This document shows positions 5,137 to 6,028 of a stretch of 6,028 bases of DNA, one piece after another. Every line of letters starts with the position of its first letter. Position 1 is the first letter of the stretch. Both the position numbers and the translations under genes were made by a program. The stretch lies in NCBI GenBank assembly GCA_002785585.1, contig PEUI01000232.1:6950-12977 (forward strand), written 5' to 3'. Origin of the DNA: Lysobacterales bacterium CG02_land_8_20_14_3_00_62_12. GTDB lineage: Bacteria > Pseudomonadota > Gammaproteobacteria > Xanthomonadales > Ahniellaceae. The notes under the pieces are model-generated. The model saw only the letters and a list, made by a program, of their open reading frames with translations, made no database searches and was not told the DNA's origin.

Positions 5137-6028
5137 GTGCTCATCACTTTCTGGGTGGCCGCGCTGGCATCGGCAGGGTTGGTCGCGCTGCTCAGCCCCT
5201 GGCTTAAGCGCCAGCAGATGCTGGATCGGCCGGGAGCGCGACGTTTGCATCAGCAGCCGACGGCGCGTGGCGGTGGGCTGGCCATCGTCGTGGTGGTGGC
5301 GTTTTATCTTGGCGAACAGATGATTTTCGATTCTGCGCGGTGGGATATCGTGCTGTTTGCTGGCGGGCTGCTGGCGGTTGCCATCGTTGGTTGGTGCGAC
5401 GACCGTAGCAGCCTCGGCATTTGGCCGCGGTTGCTGGTGCATGCGCTGGCCGGGGTAGCGGTCGCGCTGCTGGTGCTTGACCACAACGGGTCTGGCCTGG
5501 CACTGCACTTGGCGATCTGGCCGCTGTTGACGCTGATTGTGTTTAGCGTCGTGGCCGGGATCAACCTGCACAATTTTATGGATGGTGCCAACGGCATGTT
5601 GGCGGCGCAGGCTGGGTTCGTATTTGCCATGTTGAGCGTTTGGCCGAGCGCCGACCCGACATTGGCGATGCTGGGGCTGGTTGCGTTGGCGGCGGTGCTC
5701 GGTTTTTTGCCGTTCAATTTTCCGCAGGCACGGGTATTCCTCGGCGATGTCGGCAGTGGGGCACTGGGGTATTTGATCATCGCGCTGTGCTGGTGGGCGT
5801 TGGCCAAAGCGCGCGTCAGCGTGGCGGAAGTGTTGTTGCTCAATAGCCTGTTTCTGATCGATTCGGGTTGCACGCTGGGCTGGCGCCTGCGGCACCGCAA
5901 GCGGTGGTGGCGGGCACACCGCGAGCACCTTTATCAATGGTTGGTGCGTAGCGGCGCCAGTCACGCGGGTGTCGTCATCGCCTATCAACTGTTCAATTTG
6001 CTGCTGGTGCTACCGCTGCTGTGGTCGC
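5137..6028 (+). CDS. Polyprenyl-phosphate sugar-1-phosphate transferase (MraY/WecA/WbpL-like family 4), 3'-truncated by window edge
   Basis: Members of this membrane family move a sugar-1-phosphate (usually an N-acetylated hexosamine) from a UDP-sugar to undecaprenyl phosphate, starting O-antigen or related glycan synthesis on the cytoplasmic face of the inner membrane. The frame runs 297 codons to the window edge without a stop; the family is usually about 320-360 residues, so little is missing. It starts with GTG at 5137; the first in-frame ATG is codon 28. Many hydrophobic segments alternate with family motifs: TARGGGLAI (42-50), the magnesium-binding DD pair (88-89) in GWCDDRSSLG, NFMDGANG (146-153), FLGDVGSG (201-208) with Asp204, and HREHLYQ (261-267), the last resembling WbpL/WbcO-type enzymes more than MraY or WecA. 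The exact sugar cannot be read from sequence. Base composition does not visibly differ from its neighbours, so there is no sign of recent transfer. Confidence 0.93.
   Translation, partial: MLITFWVAALASAGLVALLSPWLKRQQMLDRPGARRLHQQPTARGGGLAIVVVVAFYLGEQMIFDSARWDIVLFAGGLLAVAIVGWCDDRSSLGIWPRLLVHALAGVAVALLVLDHNGSGLALHLAIWPLLTLIVFSVVAGINLHNFMDGANGMLAAQAGFVFAMLSVWPSADPTLAMLGLVALAAVLGFLPFNFPQARVFLGDVGSGALGYLIIALCWWALAKARVSVAEVLLLNSLFLIDSGCTLGWRLRHRKRWWRAHREHLYQWLVRSGASHAGVVIAYQLFNLLLVLPLLWS

Noticed and set aside
3874..5988. A 704-codon open frame on the minus strand opposite lapA, lapB and the transferase
   Set aside because: It lies antisense to three clearly conserved genes, is rich in Gln, His and Arg, has no recognisable domain, and is explained by the codon bias of the GC-rich + strand genes leaving the opposite frame open.
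5137..6028. Horizontal acquisition of the glycosyltransferase gene
   Set aside because: O-antigen genes are often AT-rich, but this one looks as GC-rich as its neighbours and is joined tightly to lapB, with no repeats or mobile element remnants at the junction.

Overview
This is a GC-rich, tightly packed bacterial chromosome segment with every recognisable gene on the + strand. The order aroA (3' part) - cmk - rpsA - ihfB - lapA - lapB - polyprenyl-phosphate sugar-phosphate transferase (5' part) points to a gammaproteobacterium. aroA-cmk-rpsA-ihfB is a classic gammaproteobacterial neighbourhood, and IhfB and the LapA/LapB pair are characteristic of proteobacteria. The exact order is unlike E. 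coli, where lapAB sits elsewhere. It is closer to arrangements known from pseudomonads and xanthomonads. The genus cannot be fixed from this sequence.

Layout. Bases 1-767 hold the C-terminal part of EPSP synthase (shikimate pathway). After 13 bases comes cytidylate kinase (781-1467). A 142-base leader (1468-1609) with small hairpins and a weak ribosome binding site precedes ribosomal protein S1 (1610-3280). A plausible sigma70-type promoter for rpsA lies inside cmk (1276-1304). A compound hairpin with no T-tract (3291-3337) separates rpsA from ihfB (3372-3686). From ihfB onward the genes are packed like an operon: an 8-base gap to lapA (3695-3964), a 4-base ATGA overlap with lapB (3961-5133), then a 3-base gap to a GTG-started membrane glycosyltransferase (5137 to beyond the window end).

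The first half serves core metabolism and translation: aromatic amino acids, CMP/dCMP phosphorylation and mRNA delivery to the ribosome. The second half moves from a nucleoid protein to the lipopolysaccharide system. LapA/LapB control LPS amount through FtsH-dependent LpxC turnover. The last gene is of the family that loads the first sugar of O-antigen-type glycans onto undecaprenyl phosphate. It may mark the edge of a surface-polysaccharide cluster continuing to the right.

I see no tRNA, rRNA, CRISPR array, insertion sequence, phage gene or broken gene. All genes belong to known families. The points worth a second look concern gene junctions, the rpsA leader and promoter, and the lapB-glycosyltransferase linkage, not a new system.
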